NCBI RefSeq assembly: GCF_000420025.1
Contig: NZ_ATUD01000019.1
Coordinates: 2,501-42,117 of the forward strand
Source of the DNA: Patulibacter americanus DSM 16676
GTDB taxonomy: Bacteria > Actinomycetota > Thermoleophilia > Solirubrobacterales > Solirubrobacteraceae
Direction: 5' to 3'
Length of the DNA stretch: 39,617 nucleotides
Positions 1 through 7,132 of the stretch are shown piece by piece (position 1 is the stretch's first letter; every line of letters starts with the position of its first letter). The position numbers were made by a program, and so were the translations under genes. A model generated the notes under the pieces. That model searched no databases, was not told the origin of the DNA, and was given only the letters and a program-made list of their open reading frames with translations.

Positions 1-2
1 CG

Positions 3-581
3 TGCGTGGCATTGCTCCTGGACAGCCCCGTGCTGATGGTGGGCGCCATGGTGGTGGGGCCGGAGTTCGGGCCGATCGCTGCGGCCTCCGTCGCACTCGC
101 CGACCGGCGGGGGGCGTTGGCGTGGCGCTCGGTGCGGGCGCTCGCGGTGGGGCTGCCCTTCGCGGTGGTGGTGTCCTACGCGTTCTCCGCCGGTGGGCGA
201 CTGGTGGGGTTGAACCCCGAGGAGTTCGCGGGAGTGTCGCACCAGCTCGCGAGCACCATCGCCCAACCGGACGCCTACACGGTGGTGGTGGCCGCGGTCG
301 CGGGGGTCGCCGGCCTGCTGTCGATGACGACCGCGAAGTCCGGAGCGATCGTCGGCGTGCTGGTGAGCGTGACGACGCTGCCGGCGGCCGCGAACGTCGG
401 GCTCGCACTGGCCTACGAGGACGTCGGCGGCGCGTTCGGCTCGTTGGCCCAGCTCGTTCTGAACGTCGCTCTGATGTTCGTGGCCGGCGTGGTCACGCTC
501 GTCGTCCAGCGGCTGGGGTACCAGCGGCGCCTGCGCAAGGAGCAGGCCGGCGCCTCCCGCCGGGGTCCCGCGCCCAGCTGA
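3..581 (+). CDS. DUF389-family integral membrane protein, C-terminal fragment
   Basis: The reading frame is open to the left window edge, so the N-terminus is missing; about 192 residues remain. The visible part starts with an LLDSPVLMVGAMVVGPEFGPI stretch, the Ser-Pro/Gly-Ala-Met/Pro-x-x-Gly-Pro-Ile signature typical of DUF389 membrane proteins. Four to five hydrophobic segments follow (roughly residues 1-30, 40-60, 95-115, 118-135 and 145-165 of the fragment). A short basic, Ala/Pro-rich cytosolic tail (KEQAGASRRGPAPS) ends the protein. DUF389 proteins are polytopic inner-membrane proteins of unknown function, so I assign no substrate. A GTG in position 6 is not taken as the start because the family normally has more sequence before this motif. 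The gene converges on the minus-strand dehydrogenase, with a strong hairpin between them. Confidence 0.75.
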   Translation, partial: CVALLLDSPVLMVGAMVVGPEFGPIAAASVALADRRGALAWRSVRALAVGLPFAVVVSYAFSAGGRLVGLNPEEFAGVSHQLASTIAQPDAYTVVVAAVAGVAGLLSMTTAKSGAIVGVLVSVTTLPAAANVGLALAYEDVGGAFGSLAQLVLNVALMFVAGVVTLVVQRLGYQRRLRKEQAGASRRGPAPS

Positions 582-707
582 GGCGCAGCCTCCAGTGGCG
601 TGGGGCGCAGCTGCTCGTCGCGGCGCCGCGACCCGCTGTGGACCCGAACCGGTCGGCGAGGTGGACCATGGTGCGGCGCCGAGCCTCGCTCCGGGCCCGA
701 GGGGCAC

Positions 708-731
708 CTGCCGCCGGCGAACCGGCGGCAG
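708..731. terminator. Bidirectional hairpin terminator between convergent genes
   Basis: A perfect 10-bp inverted repeat, CTGCCGCCGG / CCGGCGGCAG, with a CGAA loop lies between the DUF389 stop (581) and the dehydrogenase stop (740). There is no T-run on either side, as is usual in very GC-rich genomes. Its position suits termination from both directions. The rest of 582-739 shows no gene. Confidence 0.6.
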
Positions 732-739
732 TGGGCCGC

Positions 740-1846
740 TCAGTGGGAGCCGAGCGAGGACCAGACGTCGATCTTGGTGCGGACACGGTTGATGACGTCC
801 GTCGTCACGTCGGACGTGGAGGACGCGCCGCCGAGGTCGGCGGTCTTGATGCCGGCGGAGGCACCCTCGAGGACGGCCTCGTAGATGGCGCGGGAGGCGA
901 CGTCCGCCGCCGGCACGCCGCGGATGACCGCGCCGTAGTGGAGGACGGCGGCGTTGGCGAGGATCATCGCCATCGGGTTGGCGACGTCCTTGCCCTGCAG
1001 CGAGGGCGCCGTGCCGTGGGGGGCCTCGGCCATCGCGACCCGCGGGGCGTAGTCGGCGTCGAACGCCAGCAGCGTGGACTCGGCGCCTGCGATGGAGCCG
1101 AAGAGGGGGAGGACCAGGTCGGACAGGCAGTCGCCGTCGCGGTTGAGGGCCGGGATGACGAGCGGGCCGTCGGCGTCGCCCGAGACGAGGCCGGCGTACG
1201 TGGCGTCGATCAGCACCGGCTGGTACCGGACGTCGGGGTTGTTCGCGGCGGCGCGGTCGAGCTCCTCCTTGAGCATCCCTTCGTACACGGGGGAGACCGT
1301 CCACTTCGGGCCGCCGTAGACGCGGCCCCGCATCTTCTCGGCGGTGCGGAACGCGTACTCGGCGACGGCTCGGCAGGTGCCGCGGTTGACCTTCTCCGTG
1401 CGGTAGGCCATCTCGTCCTCGCCGCCCTCGGTGCCCTCGCGCCACTGCTTCGCGCCGTAGGCGTCGTCGACGGCCATGCGGACGACGGAGATCGGGAAGT
1501 GGATGCCGGCGGCGGGCGTGACGCCCGGGATGCGGCGGCCGGTGCGGATGATGACCTTGCCGTCGACCTCCTCGCGGAGGATGCGGTTGGGCGAGCCCAC
1601 GTCGTCCTTGCCCTCCGGCGTGACCGTCGCGGCCTTCACGCCCAGGCCGCTCTCGCGCATCGCGGCGGCGGCGTCGTGGACGATCTGGTTGTTCGTCTCG
1701 CGGCGCTTCTGCAGCCCGAGGTCGAACCGGTCCAGCTGGACGTCGAAGCCGAGCACCTCGGGATCGAGCACCCGCAGGGACTGCTCGAGCAGCTCCTGAC
1801 CGGTCTCGTCGCCTTCGAGGATGGTGATCGTGAGGGAGTCGGTCAT
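740..1846 (-). CDS. Isocitrate/isopropylmalate dehydrogenase-family protein (beta-decarboxylating)
   Basis: The 368-residue protein is a metal- and NAD(P)-dependent oxidative decarboxylase of the isocitrate/isopropylmalate dehydrogenase family. Visible motifs are ILEGDETG near the N-terminus, SPNRILRE (the substrate Ser/Asn/Arg loop), an Arg-rich IIRTGRRIPG, the GDCLSDL metal-binding Asp pair and the C-terminal EAPHGTAPSLQGKDVANP dinucleotide loop. The segment GGPKWTVSPVYEGMLKEELD is unlike ordinary LeuB and resembles eukaryotic-type NADP-isocitrate dehydrogenases, so substrate and cofactor are not settled. Isocitrate is the likeliest substrate. I chose the ATG at 1846 (MTDSLTITILEGDE) over an upstream ATG at 1903, because the family starts just before the ILEGDE strand and a -10-like TACCCT sits 9 nt before this ATG. 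It is transcribed divergently from murA. Confidence 0.8.
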   Translation of the reverse strand: MTDSLTITILEGDETGQELLEQSLRVLDPEVLGFDVQLDRFDLGLQKRRETNNQIVHDAAAAMRESGLGVKAATVTPEGKDDVGSPNRILREEVDGKVIIRTGRRIPGVTPAAGIHFPISVVRMAVDDAYGAKQWREGTEGGEDEMAYRTEKVNRGTCRAVAEYAFRTAEKMRGRVYGGPKWTVSPVYEGMLKEELDRAAANNPDVRYQPVLIDATYAGLVSGDADGPLVIPALNRDGDCLSDLVLPLFGSIAGAESTLLAFDADYAPRVAMAEAPHGTAPSLQGKDVANPMAMILANAAVLHYGAVIRGVPAADVASRAIYEAVLEGASAGIKTADLGGASSTSDVTTDVINRVRTKIDVWSSLGSH

Positions 1847-1855
1847 CGCCCCAGG

Positions 1856-1861
1856 AGGGTA
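1856..1861 (-). promoter_or_regulatory. Candidate -10 box of the dehydrogenase gene
   Basis: TACCCT on the minus strand ends 9 nt before the ATG at 1846, so transcription would begin within about 2 nt of the start codon (leaderless or nearly so). No convincing -35 hexamer or Shine-Dalgarno sequence is visible. The same arrangement recurs at other genes in the window. Confidence 0.4.
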
Positions 1862-1911
1862 GCGCCGAGCGGCCACTCCGCCGGGTTCGGTCCCGACACC
1901 CACCGGACGAC

Positions 1912-1941
1912 CGTCCCGGTCGGCCGGCGCGTCCCGGTCGG
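1912..1941. repeat. 12-bp direct repeat in the dehydrogenase/murA divergent spacer
   Basis: CGTCCCGGTCGG occurs at 1912-1923 and again at 1930-1941, 18 bp apart, in the 223-bp spacer between the divergent dehydrogenase and murA. It could be a regulator binding site or chance in GC-rich DNA. The spacer also holds CCCGGG inverted arms (1952-1957 and 1964-1969) and no gene. Confidence 0.35.
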
Positions 1942-1988
1942 TGTACGGCGGCCCGGGCGCGCCCCCGGGAAGCCGCCCGGTGCGCTGC

Positions 1989-1994
1989 TAGCCT
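1989..1994 (+). promoter_or_regulatory. Possible -10 box for murA
   Basis: TAGCCT within GCTAGCCTCTCCCG would start a transcript near 2001 and give a leader of about 69 nt before the murA ATG. The same hexamer serves as the apparent -10 of the methyltransferase at 30302. No -35 match is evident. Confidence 0.3.
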
Positions 1995-2069
1995 CTCCCG
2001 TCGGTCCGTGGGCGGACGATCGCGGGCTCACGGCTCCCGCTTGCGCCTCGACACCGGACCCGACCCCTT

Positions 2070-3380
2070 ATGGAGAAGTTCGTAATCGACGGTGGCCGTC
2101 CCCTCTCCGGGACCGTCCGCCCCGCAGGCAACAAGAACGGCGCGCTGCCCATCCTGGCGGCGAGCGTCCTGACCGCCGAGGACGTGATCGTCCGCAACGT
2201 GCCGCGCATCCGCGACGTGGCGTCGATGATCAACCTGCTCGAGGGCCTCGGCGTCACCGTCGAGTGGCTCGACGAGCACGCCGTGCGGCTCAACGCCGGC
2301 AGCCTGAACGCCGAGGACGGCCTCCGTCGCGAGGACGCCGAGCGCATCCGTGCGTCGTTCCTCCTCGCCGGCCCGCTCCTCGCACGCTTCGGCCATTGCA
2401 CGATGCCGCCGCCCGGCGGCGACGTGATCGGCCGCCGGCGCCTCGACCCGCACCTCGACGCGCTGCGCGCCCTCGGCGCCACGCTCGAGCTCGGCCGCGA
2501 CATCGAGATGACCGCCCCGAACGGCGGCCTGCGGGCCGGCGAGATCTTCATGGACGAGCCGTCCGTGATGGCAACGGAGAACGCGCTGCTCGCCGCGGCG
2601 CTGACGCCGGGCACCACGGTCATCGGCAACGCGGCCTGCGAGCCGCACGTCCAGGACCTCGCGCGCATGCTCGTCTCGATGGGCGCCAAGATCGACGGCA
2701 TCGGCTCGAACGTCCTGCACGTGCAGGGCCAGAAGGAGCTCGGCGGCTGCGACCACACCGTCGGTCCGGACCACATCGAGATCGGCTCGTTCATGGCGCT
2801 CGCGGGCGTCACCGGCGGCGAGGTGCGCATCACGGACGTCGCCCCGGACGACCTGCGGATGATCCGCCTGGTCTTCGGCAAGATCGGCCTGCACTCCGAG
2901 CTCGAGGGCACCACGGTGTTCGTGCCCGGCGGGCAGAACCTCCAGACGGCGCGCGACGTCGGCGAGCACAAGATGAAGGTCCAGGACGGCCCGTGGCCGG
3001 CGTTCCCCGCCGACCTCACCTCGATCGCCGTCGCGCTGGCGACCCAGGCCCAGGGCTCCGTCCTGATCCACGAGTGGATGTTCGAGAACCGCCTGGTCTT
3101 CACGGACAAGCTCGTCGGGATGGGCGCCGACATCACGCTCTGCGACCCGCACCGCGCGATCGTCTCCGGTCCCTGCCGCCTGCACGGCGAGCGGCTCACG
3201 TCGCCGGACATCCGCGCCGGCATGGCGCTGCTCATCGCCGCGCTCTGCGCCGAGGGCCGCAGCACGATCCACAACGTCGACCAGATCGACCGTGGGTACG
3301 AGGCCATCGACGACCGCCTCCGCGCGCTCGGCGCGCAGATCGAGCGCGTCCCCGAGGACGCCCAGGTCGCCGTCGGCTGA
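2070..3380 (+). CDS. murA: UDP-N-acetylglucosamine 1-carboxyvinyltransferase (MurA), Cys-to-Asp type
   Basis: The 436-residue cytosolic enzyme transfers enolpyruvate from PEP to UDP-GlcNAc, the first committed step of peptidoglycan synthesis. Family hallmarks are visible: GNKNGALP with the active-site Lys22, the phosphate-binding Arg region ERIRASFLLAGPLLARFG, AFPADLTS carrying the conserved Asp (Asp305 in E. coli), and IDRGYEAIDDRLRALGA near the C-terminus. The usual catalytic loop PGGC is PGGD here: Asp118 (codon GAC at 2421-2423) replaces the Cys115 of E. coli that fosfomycin alkylates. Such Asp-type MurA enzymes are active but intrinsically fosfomycin-resistant in Mycobacterium tuberculosis and Chlamydia. 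The length is normal for the family. No good Shine-Dalgarno sequence precedes the ATG, but protein homology begins exactly there. The histidine operon follows after strong hairpins. Confidence 0.97.
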   Translation: MEKFVIDGGRPLSGTVRPAGNKNGALPILAASVLTAEDVIVRNVPRIRDVASMINLLEGLGVTVEWLDEHAVRLNAGSLNAEDGLRREDAERIRASFLLAGPLLARFGHCTMPPPGGDVIGRRRLDPHLDALRALGATLELGRDIEMTAPNGGLRAGEIFMDEPSVMATENALLAAALTPGTTVIGNAACEPHVQDLARMLVSMGAKIDGIGSNVLHVQGQKELGGCDHTVGPDHIEIGSFMALAGVTGGEVRITDVAPDDLRMIRLVFGKIGLHSELEGTTVFVPGGQNLQTARDVGEHKMKVQDGPWPAFPADLTSIAVALATQAQGSVLIHEWMFENRLVFTDKLVGMGADITLCDPHRAIVSGPCRLHGERLTSPDIRAGMALLIAALCAEGRSTIHNVDQIDRGYEAIDDRLRALGAQIERVPEDAQVAVG

Positions 3381-3382
3381 GT

Positions 3383-3407
3383 GGCCGGCGGCCCCGTGCC
3401 GCCGGCC
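3383..3407 (+). terminator. Hairpin just after murA (copy 1)
   Basis: A perfect 10-bp stem, GGCCGGCGGC / GCCGCCGGCC with loop CCCGT, begins 2 nt after the murA stop. It is a strong rho-independent-like structure without a T-tract. A 25-bp stretch covering this hairpin (3386-3410) is repeated exactly at 3443-3467. Confidence 0.6.
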
Positions 3408-3442
3408 CACGGCGGGGCCCGGATCCCCGGGCGCCCGCCCGT

Positions 3443-3461
3443 CGGCGGCCCCGTGCCGCCG
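3443..3461 (+). terminator. Second copy of the murA-downstream hairpin
   Basis: CGGCGGC / GCCGCCG with the same CCCGT loop. The 25 bp from 3443 to 3467 are identical to 3386-3410, offset by 57 bp, giving a tandem double terminator between murA and the his operon. Confidence 0.55.
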
Positions 3462-3476
3462 GCCCACCGCGGCTGC

Positions 3477-3551
3477 GTGCACCGTCACCACCCGGGACGC
3501 GGCGCACCGGGCATCGGGGCGCACGTCGCGTGCGCCCCGGACCCGCGATGA
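3477..3551 (+). CDS. Possible His-rich leader peptide of the his operon
   Basis: A 24-codon frame starts at GTG 3477, reads M-H-R-H-H-P-G-R-G-A and ends with TGA 9 nt before the hisZ ATG. Three of its first five residues are His and a fourth His lies at codon 16. Its second half overlaps an 11-bp hairpin (3515-3539). This is the layout expected of a histidine-operon attenuator, where ribosome stalling at His codons changes RNA folding. No clear ribosome-binding site or promoter precedes it, and CAC codons arise easily in GC-rich DNA, so it may be chance. Confidence 0.3.
   Translation: MHRHHPGRGAPGIGAHVACAPDPR
3515..3539 (+). promoter_or_regulatory. Strong hairpin in the hisZ leader (candidate attenuator)
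   Basis: A perfect 11-bp stem, CGGGGCGCACG / CGTGCGCCCCG with loop TCG, ends 21 nt before the hisZ ATG. It overlaps the end of the putative His-rich leader peptide. CGTGC at 3476-3480 could pair instead with GCACG at 3521-3525 as a short alternative stem. It may act as terminator or attenuator; that role is inferred. Confidence 0.45.
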
Positions 3552-3560
3552 TCCACGGCG

Positions 3561-4634
3561 ATGACGCTGCCCATCCCCAGTGGCACGCGCGACGTGCTGC
3601 CCGACGAGATGCGTGAGCGCCACGGCGTGGTCGCCGCGCTCCGCGACGTGTTCACCCAGCACGGCTACGGCGAGGTCTCCACGCCGGCCGTGGAGTACGC
3701 GAGCGTGCTCGAGCGGGCCGGGGTCGCCGACGCCGGCGACGCCGCGCGCCCGCGCTTCCGGACGGTCGACGAGCACGGCAACACGCTCGTGCTCCGCTCG
3801 GACATGACGGTGCCGATCGCCCGGCTCGTCGGCTCCCGCTTCGCCGACACGCCCGCGCCGATCCGCCTGAGCTACGTGGCGCACTGCTACCGCGGCATCG
3901 TCCCCGGCCGCGGCGAGGCGCGCGAGCTGCTGCAGGCCGGCATCGAGCTCTGCGGTGCCGGCGGCTCGGAGGGCACCGCCGAGGCGCTCACCGTCCTCGT
4001 CGGCGGCCTCCGCGCCATCGGCCTCGACGGGGCCCGGGTGGCCGTCGGCGACGCCGCGATCTTCCCGGCGCTGCTCGAGGCCGTCGGCATCGCGGAGGAC
4101 CTGCGCGCCGGGGTGCTGCACGAGCTCGCCACCCGCGACATGGTCGGCCTGGAGCGGCAGCTGCGGGCGGCCACGGACGAGGCGACGGCGGTCCTGCTGC
4201 TCGACGTCGCCGGCCGCCGCGGCGGTCCCGAGCTGCTCGACGCCCTGACGGACGAGCGGGTGCGGGCGGCCGCCAGCGGGCTCATCGAGCTCGTGGAGCG
4301 GCTGGACGACGACATCGTCTCCCACCTCATCCTCGATCTCGGCCTGACCCGCAAGCTCGGGTACTACACCGGTGCGGTCTTCGAGGTCTACGCGCCGGGG
4401 CAGGGACACGCCATCGGCGGCGGTGGGCGCTACGACGACCTGCTCGGCCGCTTCGGTCGTCCGCTGCCCGCCGTCGGGTTCGCGCTCGACGTCGACGCGC
4501 TGCACACCGCCCTCGTGGGCGCCTCCCGGGGCGCCTGGCGCGTCGGCTGGGACGGCAGCTCCGCCCCGTCGGCCACCGAGAACGCCGCGACCACGGCACC
4601 CTCCGCCTCGACCACCGGGGAGGTGGCGTCGTGA
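3561..4634 (+). CDS. hisZ: ATP phosphoribosyltransferase regulatory subunit HisZ
   Basis: The 357-residue protein is a histidyl-tRNA-synthetase-like paralog without the anticodon-binding domain. It pairs with short HisG to form the hetero-octameric first enzyme of histidine synthesis and senses histidine. The class II synthetase-like core is visible: PSGTRDVLPDE at the N-terminus, a motif-2 region CYRGIVPGRGEARELLQAGIE, the HisRS-type LDLGLTRKLGYYTGAVFEVY, and motif 3 GGGGRYDDLLGRFG followed by PAVGFALDVD. The length (about 330 residues of core) is far below the ~420 of HisRS, and the downstream partner is a short HisG; both support HisZ over HisS. A Ser/Thr/Ala-rich tail (last ~30 residues) looks disordered. 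Its stop overlaps the hisG start by 4 nt (GTGA). Confidence 0.93.
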   Translation: MTLPIPSGTRDVLPDEMRERHGVVAALRDVFTQHGYGEVSTPAVEYASVLERAGVADAGDAARPRFRTVDEHGNTLVLRSDMTVPIARLVGSRFADTPAPIRLSYVAHCYRGIVPGRGEARELLQAGIELCGAGGSEGTAEALTVLVGGLRAIGLDGARVAVGDAAIFPALLEAVGIAEDLRAGVLHELATRDMVGLERQLRAATDEATAVLLLDVAGRRGGPELLDALTDERVRAAASGLIELVERLDDDIVSHLILDLGLTRKLGYYTGAVFEVYAPGQGHAIGGGGRYDDLLGRFGRPLPAVGFALDVDALHTALVGASRGAWRVGWDGSSAPSATENAATTAPSASTTGEVAS

Positions 4635-5266
4635 ACCGCTTCGGCCTGCGCATCGCCGTCCCGCGTGGCGTGATGATGAAGCCCACCCTCGACGCGCTCG
4701 ACCTCGTCGGGATCGACACGAGCGAGGTCCGCGAGAACGACCGCAAGCTCCTCTTCGAGGACGCCGGCATCGTGACGATGCGGCCCTCGGACGTCGCGAC
4801 CTACGTCGAGTCGGGGGCCGCCGACGTCGGCGTCACCGGCAAGGACGTCCTGATGGAGCAGCACACGCGCGACGTGGTCGAGCTCGCCGACCTGGGCTTC
4901 GGCCCCTGCCGGATGGTGCTCGCCTCCATCGCCGGCGATCCCGATCCCGCCGAGGAGGCCCTGCGCCGCCTCGGGATCATGCGGGTGGCGACGAAGTACG
5001 TCGCGATCGCCAAGACCTACCTCGAGCAGACGGGTCGCCAGGCCGAGATCGTCGAGGTCAAGGGGTCCGTGGAGCTCGCACCGCTGACCGGGATGGTCGA
5101 CGCCATCGTCGACCTGACGGCGACCGGCACGACGCTCCGGGAGAACGGCCTCGTCGTCCGCGAGGAGATCGCGACGTCGACCGCGCGCCTGATCGCCAAC
5201 CCCGCCTCGCACCGCCTGAAGGCCGCGGCCGTCGACGAACTGCGGGGGGCCCTCCTTGCCGGTTGA
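4631..5266 (+). CDS. hisG: ATP phosphoribosyltransferase catalytic subunit, short form
   Basis: The 211-residue enzyme condenses ATP and PRPP to phosphoribosyl-ATP, the committed step of histidine synthesis. It is the short HisG (HisG_S), lacking the ~80-residue C-terminal regulatory domain of long forms, and so depends on HisZ for activity and feedback control. Motifs seen: LRIAVPRG-type N-terminus, DVGVTGKDVLME, and the PRPP loop ELAPLTGMVDAIVDLTATGTTLRENGL region (shown here in part; near residues 140-175). The GTG start overlaps the hisZ stop by 4 nt. The C-terminus overlaps the TTG start of hisD by 11 nt, so the three genes are translationally coupled. Confidence 0.96.
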   Translation: MNRFGLRIAVPRGVMMKPTLDALDLVGIDTSEVRENDRKLLFEDAGIVTMRPSDVATYVESGAADVGVTGKDVLMEQHTRDVVELADLGFGPCRMVLASIAGDPDPAEEALRRLGIMRVATKYVAIAKTYLEQTGRQAEIVEVKGSVELAPLTGMVDAIVDLTATGTTLRENGLVVREEIATSTARLIANPASHRLKAAAVDELRGALLAG

Positions 5267-6536
5267 GCTCCTGCGCGTCGGCACCGCGGCTGAGGCCGGA
5301 TCGGCCGCCGCGCGGATCCGGGCCCTCGTCCCGGGTGGCGGACACGTCGCCGAGGGCGTCGCCGCCCTGATCGACGACGTGCGCACCCGCGGCGACGCCG
5401 CGCTGGCGGAGCACGCGACCCGCTTCGACCGCGCCGACGGTGTGCCCTTCGGCCCGCTCGTCGTGCCGGACGGCGAGCTCGACGCCGCCGTCGCCGGGCT
5501 GGACGCCGAGCTGCGGGCCGCGCTGGAGCTCGCGATCGACAACGTCGCAGCCGTCTCCCGCGCCACGGTGCACGAGGACCGCGACGTGGAGCTGCCCCAG
5601 GGGCAGCGGGTCCGCGTTCGCGAGGTGCCCGTGCGCCGTGCCGCCGTCTACGTCCCCGGCGGCCGCGCCCCGTACCCCTCCACGGCGATCATGGGCGTCG
5701 TGGCGGCCCGTGCCGCGGGCGTCGACGAGGTCGTCGTCGCCACGCCCTCCGACGACCCCGTGCTGCGCGCCGCGTGCCGCCTGGCGGGCGTCGACCGCGT
5801 CTACCGGATGGGGGGCGCCCACGGCGTCGCCGCGCTCGCGCTGGGCACGGAGACCGTCGACCGCGTCGACGTCGTCGTCGGCCCCGGCAACCTGTGGGTG
5901 CAGGAGGCCAAGCGTCAGCTCGCCGGCGTCGTCGGCATCGACGGCTTCGCGGGCCCCAGCGACCTGCTCGTCCTCGCGGACGGCGCCGCCGACCCGCAGC
6001 TCGCCGCGCTCGACCTCGGCGCCCAGGCCGAGCACGGGGAGGGTTCGCTCGTCGTCCTCGTGACGGACGACGAGGCGCTGCAGGCCGCCGTGCTGGCGCA
6101 GCTGGAGGCCGGCGTCGGGGGCGGCGCACCCCTCGCGGGCACCGGCGCCGCGTACGCCAGCGTGGTGGTGCCCGATCCCGAGGTCGGGCTCGCGGTCGCC
6201 GAGGCGTTCGCCGCGGAGCACCTCGAGCTCGTCGGGCCGACGATCGAGCCGCTGGCGCCCCGCGTGCGCAGCGCGGGCTGCGTGTTCGTCGGCGGCGCCG
6301 CGGCCACCGCGTTCGGCGACTACGTGGCGGGCAGCAACCACACGCTGCCCACCGACGGCGCGGCGCGGTTCGCGTCCACGCTGTCCGCCCGGACCTTCCG
6401 CCGCACCATGAACGAGGTCCACCTCGGGGACGCCGCGGGCGCCCTGGCGGGCCCCGGCGGGCGCATCGCCGACGCCGAGGGCTTCGTGGTGCACGCGGCG
6501 TCCATGCGCGCCCGGCAGAATGGGCAGGGCCGATGA
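5256..6536 (+). CDS. hisD: Histidinol dehydrogenase
   Basis: The 426-residue zinc enzyme oxidises L-histidinol to L-histidine in two NAD-dependent steps. Zinc and catalytic residues of the family are recognisable: Gln and His in GAQAEHGEGS, the EHLEL Glu-His pair, the Asp of FGDYVAGSNHTLPTDG, and a C-terminal His in GFVVHAAS. RRAAVYVPGGRAPYPST and VVVGPGNLWVQEAKRQ are also typical. The TTG at 5256 (MPVELLRVGTA) is chosen because it gives a normal family N-terminus, although it lies inside hisG. The stop overlaps the hisB start (ATGA). In many bacteria hisC comes next; here it is absent. Confidence 0.96.
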   Translation: MPVELLRVGTAAEAGSAAARIRALVPGGGHVAEGVAALIDDVRTRGDAALAEHATRFDRADGVPFGPLVVPDGELDAAVAGLDAELRAALELAIDNVAAVSRATVHEDRDVELPQGQRVRVREVPVRRAAVYVPGGRAPYPSTAIMGVVAARAAGVDEVVVATPSDDPVLRAACRLAGVDRVYRMGGAHGVAALALGTETVDRVDVVVGPGNLWVQEAKRQLAGVVGIDGFAGPSDLLVLADGAADPQLAALDLGAQAEHGEGSLVVLVTDDEALQAAVLAQLEAGVGGGAPLAGTGAAYASVVVPDPEVGLAVAEAFAAEHLELVGPTIEPLAPRVRSAGCVFVGGAAATAFGDYVAGSNHTLPTDGAARFASTLSARTFRRTMNEVHLGDAAGALAGPGGRIADAEGFVVHAASMRARQNGQGR

Positions 6537-7132
6537 CCCGCACCTCCTCCATCCAGCGCTCCACCGGCGAGACCCGCATCGAGCTCGAGCTCGACCTCGA
6601 CGGGACCGGCACGGGCACCCGCGTCACGGGCGTGGGGTTCTTCGACCACCTGCTCGAGCTGCTCACCCGGCACGCCGGGTTCGACCTGAAGGTCGGCGCC
6701 GAGGGCGACCTGCAGACGGGCAGCCACCACACCGTCGAGGACACGGGCCTCGTGCTCGGCCAGGCACTGACGGAGGCGCTCGGCGACCGCGTCGGCATTC
6801 GCCGCTACGGCTCGGCGACGATCCCGATGGACGAGGCCCGTGCCACCTGTCACGTCGACCTCTCCGGCCGGCCTTTCGTCGTCTTCGAGGACCACGGGCT
6901 CCTGCCGCCCGGCGTGACCGGCGGATTCGAGCACGAGCTGCTCGAGGAGTTCGTGCGCGCGGTCGCCGCGACGTCGCGCTCGACGATCCACCTCGAGATC
7001 GCATGCGGGCGCGGCGCGCACCACATGATCGAGGCCGGCATCAAGGCCCTGGCCCGCGCGCTGCGCGTGGCCGTCTCGATCGACCCCGATGAGCGCGGCG
7101 TACCGTCCACGAAGGGCACGCTGACCGCATGA
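6533..7132 (+). CDS. hisB: Imidazoleglycerol-phosphate dehydratase
   Basis: The 199-residue monofunctional enzyme dehydrates imidazole-glycerol phosphate to imidazole-acetol phosphate. The two metal-binding HHxxE motifs are present as SHHTVEDTG and GAHHMIEAGIKALARAL, with FFDHLLELLTRHAGFDL between the N-terminal strands. It has no fused histidinol-phosphatase domain, so that activity must come from another gene. The ATG at 6533 overlaps the hisD stop by 4 nt, and the gene's own stop overlaps the hisH ATG in the same way. Confidence 0.96.
   Translation: MTRTSSIQRSTGETRIELELDLDGTGTGTRVTGVGFFDHLLELLTRHAGFDLKVGAEGDLQTGSHHTVEDTGLVLGQALTEALGDRVGIRRYGSATIPMDEARATCHVDLSGRPFVVFEDHGLLPPGVTGGFEHELLEEFVRAVAATSRSTIHLEIACGRGAHHMIEAGIKALARALRVAVSIDPDERGVPSTKGTLTA

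Noticed and set aside
2..3616. A 1204-codon open frame on the plus strand
   Set aside because: It crosses the DUF389 gene, the opposite-strand dehydrogenase and murA in the wrong frame, and its translation is Arg/Gly/Ala-rich with no domain.
2028..4505. An 825-codon minus-strand frame opposite murA and hisZ
   Set aside because: It is the antisense shadow of two certain genes; the Asp/Val/Arg-rich translation shows no motif.
3561..4634. Histidyl-tRNA synthetase
   Set aside because: The anticodon-binding domain is missing and the gene is coupled to short hisG, which requires HisZ.
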